This document shows positions 33,545 to 42,486 of a stretch of DNA of 64,000 bases, piece by piece (the stretch's first letter is position 1; every line of letters begins with the position of its first letter). The stretch is taken from positions 1,178,001 to 1,242,000 of the forward strand of contig CAWGKW010000002.1 in NCBI GenBank assembly GCA_963823275.1, given 5' to 3'. The DNA is from RHKX01 sp963823275 (GTDB lineage Bacteria; Actinomycetota; Thermoleophilia; Solirubrobacterales; 70-9). Made by a program: the position numbers and the translations under genes. Below the pieces are notes generated by a model. The model had not been told where the DNA came from. It ran no database searches and worked only from the letters and a program-made list of their open reading frames with translations.

Positions 33545-34012
33545 TCAGGCCGCGGAGGACTCCGCTCTGCCGGCCCGCCGGATCGCGTCGTAGGCAGTCT
33601 CGTACTCGTACCCCCGGCGGGTCAGAAACGCGAGCACCCGGGCCCTGGCGCGCTCGTCGCCGAGGTCCTCGCCCCGCGAGCGCGCCAGCTCGCTCGCTCG
33701 CTCGAGCTCGCTCTCCCGCGGTTCGGCTGCGGCCATCTGGGCAAGCTCCCGACCGATGCCGCGATCGAGCAGGGTGGCCTCTATCCTCTCGCCGCCCCAG
33801 CCGGCGAGCTCCCGCTTGTCGTCGGCGAAGGCGAAGGCGAAGCGCCTGTCGTCGAGTTCACCGACCTCGACCAGCTCGGCGATCGCCTCGCCCGCCACTT
33901 CGGCGCCGACCCCGCGGTCGAGTAGCCACGCGTGCAGCTCAGCGATCGTTCGCTCCCGGCGCCGTAGCGCGCCGATGGCCTTGGTCAATGCCGATTCAAC
34001 CTCCCGGTCCAC
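33545..34012 (-). CDS. recX: Regulatory protein RecX
   Basis: Binds RecA filaments and limits their activity. The 155-residue helical protein has RRRERTIAELHAWLLDRGV, LDDRRFAFAFADDKRE and ARVLAFLTRRGYEYETAYDAIRR, the three-helix repeats of the family. GTG start. It lies 41 bp after recA, on the same strand. Confidence 0.92.
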   Translation of the reverse strand: MDREVESALTKAIGALRRRERTIAELHAWLLDRGVGAEVAGEAIAELVEVGELDDRRFAFAFADDKRELAGWGGERIEATLLDRGIGRELAQMAAAEPRESELERASELARSRGEDLGDERARARVLAFLTRRGYEYETAYDAIRRAGRAESSAA

Positions 34013-34053
34013 GCACAGCTCCCTGACCGCTGGGACGCTCCCTGACCCGGTTC

Positions 34054-35169
34054 CTACGCGGCCTCGGGGTCGGACGCGGCCGGCTCGGGAGCTGCGGCGA
34101 TCTCGTGCGCCGGGGTCCGGGTCGGCCCGGGTGCCCGCTTGACGCCGAGCGCTGCGTAGATCTTTTCCTCGATCTCGTCGGCCATGTCGGGGTTCTCGGT
34201 CAGGAACTGCTTCGAATTGTTCTTGCCCTGCCCGAGGCGGGTCTCGCCGTAGGAGAAGAAGGAACCCGACTTGGTCACGATGTCGTGCTCGACGCCGAGA
34301 TCCAGCAGGCAGCTTTCGTTGGAGATACCGACGCCGTACTCGACGTCGAACTCGGCGAGCTTGAACGGGGCCGCCACCTTGTTCTTGACGACCTTGACCC
34401 GAACCCTGTTGCCGACCGCCTCGGTGCCCTCCTTGAGGGTCTCGATGCGTCGCAGGTCGAGGCGCTGGGATGAGTAGAACTTGAGCGCTCGCCCACCCGG
34501 TTGCGTCTCCGGGCTGCCGAAGCTGACACCGATCTTCTCGCGAATCTGGTTGGTGAAGATGCAGACCGTGTTCGCCCGGTTGAGGTTGCCGGCGAGCTTG
34601 CGCAGTGCCTGCGACATCAGCCGCGCCTGCAGGCCGACCTGTACCTCCCCCATCTGGCCCTCGAGCTCGACCCGCGGGGTCAGCGCGGCAACCGAGTCGA
34701 TCGCCACGAGATCGACGGCGCCGGAGCGCGTCAGCACATCGACGATCTCAAGCGCCTGCTCGCCGTAGTCGGGCTGAGAGATCAGCAGCTCATCGGTGTC
34801 CACGCCGATCCGCCTGGCGTAAACCGGATCGATCGCGTGTTCGGCGTCGACGAACGCGCAGACGCCGCCACGGGCCTGGCACTGGGCGATGATGTGGTAG
34901 ACGAGCGTGGTCTTACCGGAGGACTCCGGGCCGAAGATCTCAACGATCCTGCCCTTGGGGACGCCGCCGACCCCAAGCGCGAGGTCGAGCGTCAGGGCAC
35001 CGGTCGGGATCGCCTCGACATCCATCACGGTCTTGCTGCCGAGCTTCATCACCGAGCCGGCGCCGAACTCGCGCTCGATCTGCGTGACGGCCGCCTTGAG
35101 GGCGGCGTCCTTCGCCTTCGCGTCCTTCGAGCCCGCCTCGATGGGTGTGGGCTTGTTTGATGCTGCCAT
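34054..35169 (-). CDS. recA: Recombinase RecA
   Basis: Forms ATP-dependent filaments on single-stranded DNA, promotes strand exchange and triggers LexA cleavage. Walker A GPESSGKTTLVYHI, AEHAIDPVYARRIG, ALRKLAGNLNRAN, FTNQIREKIGV and the KVVKNKVAAPFK segment are all intact; 371 residues with an Ala/Pro/Glu C-terminal tail. A clear ribosome-binding site (GAGGAG) precedes the ATG, and a leader with promoter elements lies upstream. Confidence 0.98.
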   Translation of the reverse strand: MAASNKPTPIEAGSKDAKAKDAALKAAVTQIEREFGAGSVMKLGSKTVMDVEAIPTGALTLDLALGVGGVPKGRIVEIFGPESSGKTTLVYHIIAQCQARGGVCAFVDAEHAIDPVYARRIGVDTDELLISQPDYGEQALEIVDVLTRSGAVDLVAIDSVAALTPRVELEGQMGEVQVGLQARLMSQALRKLAGNLNRANTVCIFTNQIREKIGVSFGSPETQPGGRALKFYSSQRLDLRRIETLKEGTEAVGNRVRVKVVKNKVAAPFKLAEFDVEYGVGISNESCLLDLGVEHDIVTKSGSFFSYGETRLGQGKNNSKQFLTENPDMADEIEEKIYAALGVKRAPGPTRTPAHEIAAAPEPAASDPEAA

Positions 35170-35254
35170 GTTGAAATCTCCTCATCCGCCGCTCATGACG
35201 GCAGTCGAATCGGCCAGGGTGCCGGTGGGAATCTCCCCGGAACCGGAGTGCACA

Positions 35255-35294
35255 AAGCTAGAGTGCCTTCCGGACGGAAACGAACGTATGTGCG
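35255..35294 (-). promoter_or_regulatory. recA promoter with candidate LexA (SOS) box
   Basis: The 280-bp gap upstream of recA holds, on the minus strand, CGCACATACGTTCG (35281-35294), one mismatch from the actinobacterial SOS palindrome core CGAAC-N4-GTTCG, then a TAGCTT -10 candidate (35255-35260). This would give a ~80-nt leader to recA. The spacing is compatible with repressor blocking the -35 region. I see nothing else firm in the gap. Confidence 0.45.
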
Positions 35295-35449
35295 GTCCCC
35301 GGGGCCGGCCCGAAGGCCGCGGTAGGCCGCTCTCCTTCATGGCCAGGACGCTAGAGGACATGAACGCACGGATGTGAGGCCCACAGTGCCGATTCTGTGC
35401 CTGAAGCACCACGGGACCTTCATCTCACCTGACCTGAGACGATAACCCG

Positions 35450-36097
35450 ATGGGAAGGCACGATTCCGGCTATGAACTGCTGGCGATCGACTCGGCCGAA
35501 GGCGTTGACCTCGGCAACGGTTTGGACTGGATTCCGGTTCGGCGGCGGCTCGGCGTCAACGCGTTCGGCGTCAATGCCTTCCGCGGGGCTGCGGCCGGCG
35601 ACGTCGTCGTGGAGGATCACGTCGAATCGACCGGCCAGGAGGAGATCTACTTCGTCGTGCGTGGCAGGGTCCGTCTGGCGGTCGGGGCCGAGCAGATCGA
35701 CGTCGATGCCGGAACTGCCGTCTTCGTATCCGATCCCGACCTCCGCCGATGCGGAGCTGCACTGGAGGCGAACACGGTGGTCCTCGCCGTCGGCGGCTGG
35801 GCGGACCGCTCCTACCACACGCTGCCGTGGGAGCCGATCTACCTCGCGCGCCCGGCCATGGCTCGTGGCGATTGGACTGCCGCCGCCGAGACGCTGAACG
35901 AAGAAGGTGGCGACCACCTCGACTCCGGCATCCTGAGGTACCGGCTCGCCTTCTGCCACGCACAGTTGGGTGAGGCCGACCAGGCCACCACCGAACTTCA
36001 GCGGGCACTGGAGGCCGACCCGTCGTTGGCGGATCGGGCGTCCTCCGACGATGCGTTCGCGGAACTCCGGGACCGCAGCGATTGGCCAGCGGGATGA
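35450..36097 (+). CDS. Cupin domain protein with C-terminal TPR-like repeats, 215 aa
   Basis: Residues ~20-125 form a cupin barrel: GDVVVEDHVESTGQEEIYFVVRGRVRLAVGAEQIDVDAGTAVFV in pieces, with a Glu/Tyr-rich metal-site region (QEEIYFV). Residues ~135-215 are TPR-like (YLARPAMARGDWTAAAETL, FCHAQLGEADQATTELQRALEADPS). Cupin-TPR proteins of this kind are common in actinobacteria; the ligand is unknown. Its stop overlaps the start of the next (broken) hydrolase gene by 4 bp. Confidence 0.8.
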   Translation: MGRHDSGYELLAIDSAEGVDLGNGLDWIPVRRRLGVNAFGVNAFRGAAAGDVVVEDHVESTGQEEIYFVVRGRVRLAVGAEQIDVDAGTAVFVSDPDLRRCGAALEANTVVLAVGGWADRSYHTLPWEPIYLARPAMARGDWTAAAETLNEEGGDHLDSGILRYRLAFCHAQLGEADQATTELQRALEADPSLADRASSDDAFAELRDRSDWPAG

Positions 36098-37007
36098 CCT
36101 CGCCTTCGCCGACACTGCGACCACTCCCTGAAGTCGAGGGCGTGACCCACGACTACGTCGACGTCGCCGGCCTGCGCATGCACGTCGCGTCGCCGGCCCC
36201 GCGGACGCCGAGCCGCTGGTTCTGCTCCACGGCTGGCCGCAGCACTGGTATGCGTGGCGCAGGCTGATCGGCCCGCTCAGCGAGCGCTACCGCGTCTACT
36301 GCCCGGACCTGCGGGGCTTCGGCTGGACCGACGCGCCCCGGGGCAGCCTACGAGAAGGCCCGATTGGCCGCCGACGTGGTCGCGCTGCTGGACGTCCTCG
36401 GACTCGACCGCGTTCGGCTCGCCGGCCACGACTGGGGCGCCTTCACGGGCTTCCTCGTCTGCTTCAGCGCACCCGATCGGGTCTCCCACTTCGCGGCCGC
36501 CGGTATCAGTCATCCCTGGGTCAAGCCCGAGCGCGGGATCGGAGCGACGCTGAAGACGCCAAGCGGCTCGCCTACATGATGCTGATCGCGTCTCCGGTGG
36601 TCGGAGGCCAGGTCGTCAGGCGATCGCCCGGGCTTCACGCGCGCGGTCTTCCAGCGCAGCGCCGCCCATCCGGAGCGGACCTGGTCCGACGCCGAGCTCG
36701 AACGAGTTCGTATCGCAGTGGAGCGAGCCCGACCGGGCGGCGGCGTGCGTCGGCATCTATCGCTCGTTCCTGACCAGGGAGCTTCGCCAGACTCGCCTCC
36801 GGTGGCTTCGACGACGAGCGACTGCGAGATGCCGGCTCTGCTCTTCGTCGGCGTCGCCGACCCGGTGTCCGGCCCGACGCGCAGGGCGGCTTCGAGGACA
36901 ACGCCCCCGAGATGAGACTCGTCGTGGTCGAGGATGCGGGGCACTGGCTCCCCGAGGAGGCACCCGAGACCCTGCTCGAGGGAATGATGAACCTCTACTC
37001 GTCCTGA
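36094..37007 (+). pseudogene. Alpha/beta hydrolase (epoxide hydrolase-like), broken by at least four frameshifts
   Basis: Pieces in different frames join into one hydrolase: HDYVDVAGLRMHVA, then EPLVLLHGWPQHWYAWRRLI, YCPDLRGFGWTDAP, then AADVVALLDVLGLDRVRLAGHDWGAF (nucleophile Asp of the GHDWG elbow, as in epoxide hydrolases), SHPWVKPERG, AYMMLIASPVVGG, and the end VVVEDAGHWLPEEAPETLLEGM (catalytic His). Shifts are near 36200 (+1), 36346 (+1 C in AGCCTAC), 36553 (-1) and 36620, with more after that. It mixes insertions and deletions. This could be real decay or a poorly read segment; conserved residues between the breaks favour recent breakage or read error. Confidence 0.75.
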
Positions 37008-37038
37008 CCGTCCCAGCCGATGCGTGGTCGGCGAGGGC

Positions 37039-38316
37039 TCAGACCGGCAGGTCCTCGTCCAGCAGCAGGCGCCTGATCATGTGCATGGCGACGCTGGCGG
37101 ATCGGTCACGCACGTCGCTTCGCCTCCCCGGCAGCTTCGGATCGCGAGCCAGCATCCGGCCGTCGATGTGGACGACGCAGATGCAGACGTAGCCGACCGG
37201 CTTCTCCTCGGTGCCGCCGTCGGGCCCGGCCACGCCGGTGATCCCGACCCCGATGTCGGCCCCGAACCGCTCCATGGCCCCACGAGCCAACGCCTCGGCA
37301 ATCTCGGGCGAAACCGCACCGAACTCGTCGATCAGACCCTCATCGACCCCGAGGAGGTCGATCTTGGCACGGTTCGAGTAGGCGACGACTCCGCCCGCGA
37401 AATATGCGGAGGCGCCCGGCAGCTCCGTCAGCCGGGCCGCCAACCCGCCACCCGTGCAGGACTCCCCCAGGGCGATCCGCTGACCCGCGATCAGGCTCGC
37501 CACCAGCTCGTCGATGCTCTCGCCGCGCTCGGTGTAGATGAACTTCCCGTGGCGCTCCCGGATTGCGACGAAGAGCGAGTCCCTGAGCCCCTCGTCCTGC
37601 TCCCGGTGGCGCACGTCGATCTCGAGCTCCGCACCGCGTCGCAGGCAGGTGGTTATCTCGAGCGCGGACAGGTCGATGTCGCGCTCGATCTCTCGCAGGG
37701 TCTTGGCCAGCGTCGACTCCGGTATCCCGAACATCTTCATCGTTTCGACCGCGTAGCTCTCAGCCTGCTGCAGGCGCCCAGCGACCGGGGGCGAGGCAAC
37801 CGCTGCCGGCCACATGGCCTGCAGTTCGCGAGGCGGTCCCGGAAGCACGATCACCACCGATTCACCGGCCTCGACGACCAGGCCGGGCGCGGTACCCGCC
37901 GGATCGAGCGCGATCGCCCCCTCGGGGACCATCGCCTGCTTCCTCGTTCCGTCGCGCAGGCCCTCGGGGTCGAATTTCATCCGTCGGGCGAAGCCGGCGA
38001 CGATCTCGGCGATCCGTTTCTCCATCGCCTCATCGAGAATCATCTCGCGCTCGCTGAACCGGGCGACCACCTCGGCGGTCAGGTCGTCGGCGGTCGGGCC
38101 CAAACCTCCCGTGGTCACGATCAGCTCGATCCCGGCGGAGCGCAGGAACTCCAGTGACCCATGAAGGTCCTCAGGCCGGTCGCCGACGCAGACGATGTTG
38201 GCGACCTCACAGCCCAGCTCGAAGAGCCGCTCCGACACCCAGGGACCGTTGCGATCGGTGACCTTTCCGGTCAGGACCTCGGTTCCGGTCACGACGATTC
38301 CCGCCCTAAGACTCAT
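37039..38316 (-). CDS. cinA: Competence/damage-inducible protein CinA (NMN amidohydrolase domain)
   Basis: The N-terminal MoaB/Mog-like domain (AGIVVTGTEVLTGKVTDRNGPWVSERL, VTTGGLGPTADDLTAEVV) is fused to a C-terminal PncC domain (ALGESCTGGGLAARLTELPGAS, FAGGVVAYSNRAKIDLLGV, GITGVAGPDGGTEEKPVGYV) that deamidates NMN. 425 residues, normal. The gene follows a RodZ-like gene by 15 bp and sits near recA, as in many Gram-positive bacteria. Confidence 0.95.
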   Translation of the reverse strand: MSLRAGIVVTGTEVLTGKVTDRNGPWVSERLFELGCEVANIVCVGDRPEDLHGSLEFLRSAGIELIVTTGGLGPTADDLTAEVVARFSEREMILDEAMEKRIAEIVAGFARRMKFDPEGLRDGTRKQAMVPEGAIALDPAGTAPGLVVEAGESVVIVLPGPPRELQAMWPAAVASPPVAGRLQQAESYAVETMKMFGIPESTLAKTLREIERDIDLSALEITTCLRRGAELEIDVRHREQDEGLRDSLFVAIRERHGKFIYTERGESIDELVASLIAGQRIALGESCTGGGLAARLTELPGASAYFAGGVVAYSNRAKIDLLGVDEGLIDEFGAVSPEIAEALARGAMERFGADIGVGITGVAGPDGGTEEKPVGYVCICVVHIDGRMLARDPKLPGRRSDVRDRSASVAMHMIRRLLLDEDLPV

Positions 38317-38331
38317 CTGCGCTCGTCCGGC

Positions 38332-39129
38332 TCATGGGCAGTTTGGACCTGCGTAGCTGATTTCGGAGATCCCGTTGGCATCGGCCTGGAAGCTGGCGTC
38401 GTCGGAGGCCTTGAGCTTCTGCTCGTCAGCTCCGACCGTGAGTCTGACGGTACCGCCTCCGGCGAGGTCCAGCCGGTAGGTCTTCTCGCCGCTGAATTCC
38501 TCGACCGCACCCTCCGTCAGCACCTGGGAATCGACCAGCGCGTCGCGGGAGCCGCCGACCAGGCAGATCCGCACCGAACTGAGCGGCTCGATGCTGAGGT
38601 CGACGGGCTCGAGTCCGCCGCTCCGCTCGCCCCCTGCGTCCGGCTTGGCGCTCTCCGTCTTGCTCAGAGCGGCGTTCTTGCCCGCCCCGGTCCGTTCGTC
38701 GGACCCGCCCGATGTCAGCCCCAGGATCGCCAGGACAACGAGGAGCACCACGATCACCGCCCCGACGACGACGATCCAGCCGCTGCGGGAGGGGGGACGC
38801 GACGAGGCCCGACCAGGCCCCCGGCGGTTACCCAGGACCGGCTCCGCGGCGCGGCTCTGGGCCGCAGCGGGCTCCTCGTAGCTCCGCCGGTATCGATCGG
38901 CGAGCATTTCGCCGTCGAGCCCGAGAATCTGTCCATAGACGCGCAGAAAGCCCCTGACGTAGGCCGGAGCCGGCAGAACCTCCCAGTCCTCCGCCTCGAG
39001 GGCGCGCAGATACCGGGTCCGGATCTTGGTCCGTTCCTCGGCCTCCTTGATGTCCATGCCGATTCTTCGGCGGGCATCCTTGAGGGTGGCGCCGATTCCC
39101 GGCCCGGTCGGTTCGTCGTAGCGGCCCAT
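38332..39129 (-). CDS. RodZ-like helix-turn-helix membrane protein, 265 aa
   Basis: An N-terminal HTH of the RodZ type (GIGATLKDARRRIGMDIKEAEERTKIRTRYLRALE, followed by VRGFLRVYGQILGLD), then a basic linker, one membrane helix (GWIVVVGAVIVVLLVVLAILG) and an external C-terminal domain of the DUF4115 kind ending SYAGPNCP. RodZ links the cell-shape cytoskeleton to the membrane; in actinobacteria such proteins sit next to ftsK and cinA as here, and their role is less clear. Promoter not evident. Confidence 0.87.
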   Translation of the reverse strand: MGRYDEPTGPGIGATLKDARRRIGMDIKEAEERTKIRTRYLRALEAEDWEVLPAPAYVRGFLRVYGQILGLDGEMLADRYRRSYEEPAAAQSRAAEPVLGNRRGPGRASSRPPSRSGWIVVVGAVIVVLLVVLAILGLTSGGSDERTGAGKNAALSKTESAKPDAGGERSGGLEPVDLSIEPLSSVRICLVGGSRDALVDSQVLTEGAVEEFSGEKTYRLDLAGGGTVRLTVGADEQKLKASDDASFQADANGISEISYAGPNCP

Positions 39130-39188
39130 CGGCGCCTCAGTATTGCGGGGTCACGAGCCCGGGGACCCGGCCCTCATGAGCGAGCCGT

Positions 39189-41684
39189 TCAGCTCGGGAC
39201 TGTTTCGAGGCCCGCGCCTTCGGTCTCAGGACCGTCCGGAGGCGAGGCGCCCGATCCGGCGAGTATCCGCGGAACGTCCGCGGCCGTGATCAGGACCTGG
39301 CGCGGTTTGGAACCCTCGTAACCGGAGATGACCCCGCGGCGCTCCAGCATGTCGATCAACCGTCCGGCGCGGGTATAGCCGACGCGGAGCCGACGCTGAA
39401 TCATCGAGACGGAGGCCGTCTCCGTCTCCACGCAGATCTGGATCGCGTCGGCGAGCAGGTCGTCCTCGTTGGGGGAGAACTCACCCCCGCCGTCGCCGTC
39501 GACGTCGACGGCGGGCTTCTCGACGAGCAGGTCCTGATCGAAGTTGGGCTCGCCCTGCCTGGCCCAGAAGGCGACCACCTTCGCGATCTCCTCCTCGGTC
39601 ACGAACGCTCCCTGGACGCGCTGGAGCTTGGAGGAGCCGACCGGGCGGAACAGCATGTCCCCCTGGCCGAGCAACGACTCCGCGCCGCCCTGATCGAGGA
39701 TGACGCGCGAGTCGACCTGCGAGGCGACCGAGAAGCCGATCCGGGCGGGGATGTTGACCTTGATCGTGCCGGTGATCACGTCGGTGGACGGACGCTGGGT
39801 CGCGAGCAACAGGTGGATGCCGACCGCTCGCGACTTCTGGGCGAGGCGGATGATCGAGTCCTCGACCTCTCCGGGGGCGACCATCATCAGATCGGCGAGC
39901 TCGTCGATCACGCAGAGGATGTGGGGTAGCGGTGCCTCGCCCCGCTTGACTCGGATCTTGTTCAGCTCCTCGAGGTTGCGGCCCCGGGCCTTGCCCATGA
40001 CGGTGTAGCGGGACTCCATCTCGGCGACCAGGTTCTCGAGCACGTTGGAGGCCACCCGGGCGTTGGTGACGACCGGCGTAAGCAGGTGGGGAACCGAGTC
40101 GTAGTGGTTCAGCTCGACCTGCTTGGGGTCGACCAGCACAAGCCGGAGCTCGTTGGGCGAGGCGTGCAGCAGCATCGAGGTCAGGATCGCGTTGACCGAC
40201 CCCGACTTACCCGACCCGGTGGTGCCGGCGACCAGCACGTGGGGCATCTTCGCCAGGTCCATCGAGACGGCCTGCCCGGAGATGTCCTTGCCGAGCCACG
40301 AGAGCAACGGCGAGGCGCCATCGGGGCGACCGCCGTAGATGTCGCCGAGCCGGACCATCTTGCGGCGCGCGTTCGGAACCTCGACTCCGACGGCCTTCTT
40401 GCCGGGGATCGGCGCGAGGATCCGGATGTCGGTCGAGGCCAGTGCATAGGCCAGGTCATCCTTCAGCTGGGCGATCTTGCCGACCTTCGTCCCCGGCGCG
40501 AGCTGCAGCTCGTAGCGGCTGACGTGTGGGCCGGTGACGGTCCCGATCAGCTTCGCCTCGATCTTGAAGTGGCTGAGCACCTCGAGCAGGGCTCGGGCGG
40601 TCTTCTCCATCTCGCGGCGATCCGGCCCGCGGTCCTTGTCGTCGTTTCCGCGCCGCAGCAGCTTCGGCGGCGGCACTCGGTAGTCGAGCTCCTCCGATTC
40701 GGTGATCCCTCCGCGCTTGGCACCGAGCGGTGTCCGTGAGATCTCGATGTTCCCCGTCTCGACCGGGACGGCGGCAGGCAGGATCTCCGGCTCGTGTTCC
40801 TCGCCCTCGACGAACCCGTCGTCGTCGAAGGCGTGGTCGATATCCGTCTCAGCCTCGTCCCGGCCATCGCCGGCATCCCCCTCGAAGTCGAACTCGTTGG
40901 TCTCCGCCTCATTGCCGATCGGCGACGTCAGGGCCTCTTCGTCGGCGCCGGCCTCACCGGGGAAGTGCTCGGTGCTCCAGCCGTCCCCGACGTGGAATCC
41001 ATCCCCTCCCAGCTGCCGCTTCGCCCTGGCTGTGCGCGCCATCTCACCCGTCGCGGCGCGGGCCCGGCCCACGGCATCAGCCCCGGAGCTGAGCAGGCTC
41101 ACCAGGGGACGGCCGCTGAGCAGCAGGATGCCGCTGAGGATCATCAGCACCGCGATGATGTGGGCGCCGACGCGCTGAAACAGCGTCGTCGAGGCCCAGT
41201 AGAGGGATTCTCCGAGCGCCCCCCCGTGCGCGGTGAAGTAATCGGGATCGAAGAGCTCCCCGCGCGACGGAGAGTCGGGGCCGAGGCCGGCCGTCTCGGC
41301 GGCGAAGGCGAGCAACAGGCCGGCGACGAGCAGGATCGCGCCGGCGTTGATCGCTCCCGGGTATCGGATCAAGGGCTTGATGACCAGCGCGAGCCCACAG
41401 CCCGCGAGCAGCATCGGCATGGCGTAGGAGACCGCTCCCCCCGTCCAGGTGAGCGCGACCTCGAGTCCGGAGCCGCCGAGCCCACCGTCCCAGCCGGCGT
41501 AGAGCACGAAGCCCAGATAGAGGGCAGCGGCAAGCAGCCCGAGCCCGATCAGGTCGAGATGACGCTGCTCCAGCTCACGTGGAGCCGGCTTGGGCGTCGG
41601 GGTTCTTCGCGCGACCGGCTTCTTCCTCTGCTTCGAGGAAGGCTTCTTACGCGCCTTCGGGCGCAGGAGTGGCTTTGTTGACAT
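39189..41684 (-). CDS. ftsK: DNA translocase FtsK/SpoIIIE
   Basis: Pumps chromosomal DNA through the division septum. From ATG 41684 it is 831 residues: a basic N-terminus (RPKARKKPSSKQRKKP), four membrane helices (~50-185), an acidic linker (~230-290), then the motor with GTTGSGKSGSVNAIL (Walker A), VLVDPKQVELNHYD, ILCVIDELADLMMVAPGEVED (Walker B region) and LATQRPSTDVITGTIKVNIPARI. A C-terminal winged-helix gamma domain (SMIQRRLRVGYTRAGRLIDMLERRGVI) reads KOPS-like sites. A longer frame extends to 42518 but overlaps the response-regulator gene. Confidence 0.96.
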   Translation of the reverse strand: MSTKPLLRPKARKKPSSKQRKKPVARRTPTPKPAPRELEQRHLDLIGLGLLAAALYLGFVLYAGWDGGLGGSGLEVALTWTGGAVSYAMPMLLAGCGLALVIKPLIRYPGAINAGAILLVAGLLLAFAAETAGLGPDSPSRGELFDPDYFTAHGGALGESLYWASTTLFQRVGAHIIAVLMILSGILLLSGRPLVSLLSSGADAVGRARAATGEMARTARAKRQLGGDGFHVGDGWSTEHFPGEAGADEEALTSPIGNEAETNEFDFEGDAGDGRDEAETDIDHAFDDDGFVEGEEHEPEILPAAVPVETGNIEISRTPLGAKRGGITESEELDYRVPPPKLLRRGNDDKDRGPDRREMEKTARALLEVLSHFKIEAKLIGTVTGPHVSRYELQLAPGTKVGKIAQLKDDLAYALASTDIRILAPIPGKKAVGVEVPNARRKMVRLGDIYGGRPDGASPLLSWLGKDISGQAVSMDLAKMPHVLVAGTTGSGKSGSVNAILTSMLLHASPNELRLVLVDPKQVELNHYDSVPHLLTPVVTNARVASNVLENLVAEMESRYTVMGKARGRNLEELNKIRVKRGEAPLPHILCVIDELADLMMVAPGEVEDSIIRLAQKSRAVGIHLLLATQRPSTDVITGTIKVNIPARIGFSVASQVDSRVILDQGGAESLLGQGDMLFRPVGSSKLQRVQGAFVTEEEIAKVVAFWARQGEPNFDQDLLVEKPAVDVDGDGGGEFSPNEDDLLADAIQICVETETASVSMIQRRLRVGYTRAGRLIDMLERRGVISGYEGSKPRQVLITAADVPRILAGSGASPPDGPETEGAGLETVPS

Positions 41685-41776
41685 CTGCCGACCCCTTCGA
41701 CGCTGCGCCGCCGACCCCTGCGCGCGCTTGCCTGCATGACTCCGGCCGGGTGCCTCATGCCGATCCGACCGATCTT

Positions 41777-41782
41777 TAGAAT
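41777..41782 (+). promoter_or_regulatory. -10 box TAGAAT of leaderless two-component operon
   Basis: TAGAAT, TGGGCCG (seven bases), ATG 41790. It excludes the longer frame opening at 41736. Confidence 0.6.
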
Positions 41783-41789
41783 TGGGCCG

Positions 41790-42479
41790 ATGACCGAAGC
41801 GGACAACCTGATCGGACGGGTTCTCGTCGTCGAAGATGACGAGGACATAGCCGACGTTCTGCGCCGCTCCCTGCGCCAGGAGGGCCACGAGGTCCGCACG
41901 GCCGGCGACGGCGAGGAAGCCCTGACGATGGCGGCGGAGTTCATACCCGACCTGGTCATCCTCGATCTCGGTCTGCCGCGGCTCGACGGGGTCGAGGTCT
42001 GCCGCCGGCTCCGGGCCGACGGCGACGTCCCGATCCTCATCCTCACCGCCCGCTCCGATACCGGTAACAGGGTCGAAGGGCTCGATGCGGGCGCAGACGA
42101 TTATCTGGTCAAGCCCTTCGAGCGGACCGAGCTGCTCGCCCGGATGCGGGCGCTGCTGCGCCGCCGCCCGCCGCGTGGTACCGCATCGTTGACGGTCGGC
42201 GACCTCGTTCTCAACCCTGGAACCCGAGAGGTCTCGCGTGGGGAGCGCGCTCTCGATCTCACGAATCGGGAGTTCGAGCTGCTCGAGTTCCTGATGAGGA
42301 ACGAGCGCCTCGTGATCTCGCGCGAGCGCCTGCTCGAGGAGGTCTGGGGGTACGACCCGACGTCGATGACCAACACGATCGACGTGTTCATCAGCAACCT
42401 TCGGCGCAAGCTCGAAGAGGGAGGAGAGGACCGGATCCTGCACACCAAGAGGGGTGCGGGGTACGTGGTCAGGGTGTGA
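41790..42479 (+). CDS. OmpR/PhoB-family response regulator, 229 aa
   Basis: The receiver domain has VLVVEDDEDI, phosphoacceptor Asp in DLVILDLGLPRLDG (~residue 54) and VKPFERTELLARM with the conserved Lys. The C-terminal winged helix has LTNREFELLEFLMRNERLVISRERLLEEVWGYD and TIDVFISNLRRKLE. It is followed 7 bp later by its sensor kinase. Similar to MprA/PrrA/TcrX regulators; the signal is unknown. Confidence 0.95.
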   Translation: MTEADNLIGRVLVVEDDEDIADVLRRSLRQEGHEVRTAGDGEEALTMAAEFIPDLVILDLGLPRLDGVEVCRRLRADGDVPILILTARSDTGNRVEGLDAGADDYLVKPFERTELLARMRALLRRRPPRGTASLTVGDLVLNPGTREVSRGERALDLTNREFELLEFLMRNERLVISRERLLEEVWGYDPTSMTNTIDVFISNLRRKLEEGGEDRILHTKRGAGYVVRV

Positions 42480-42486
42480 GCGGGCG

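Noticed and set aside
35182..35412. 76-codon minus-strand frame upstream of recA
   Set aside because: It spans the probable recA promoter and leader and has no family features.
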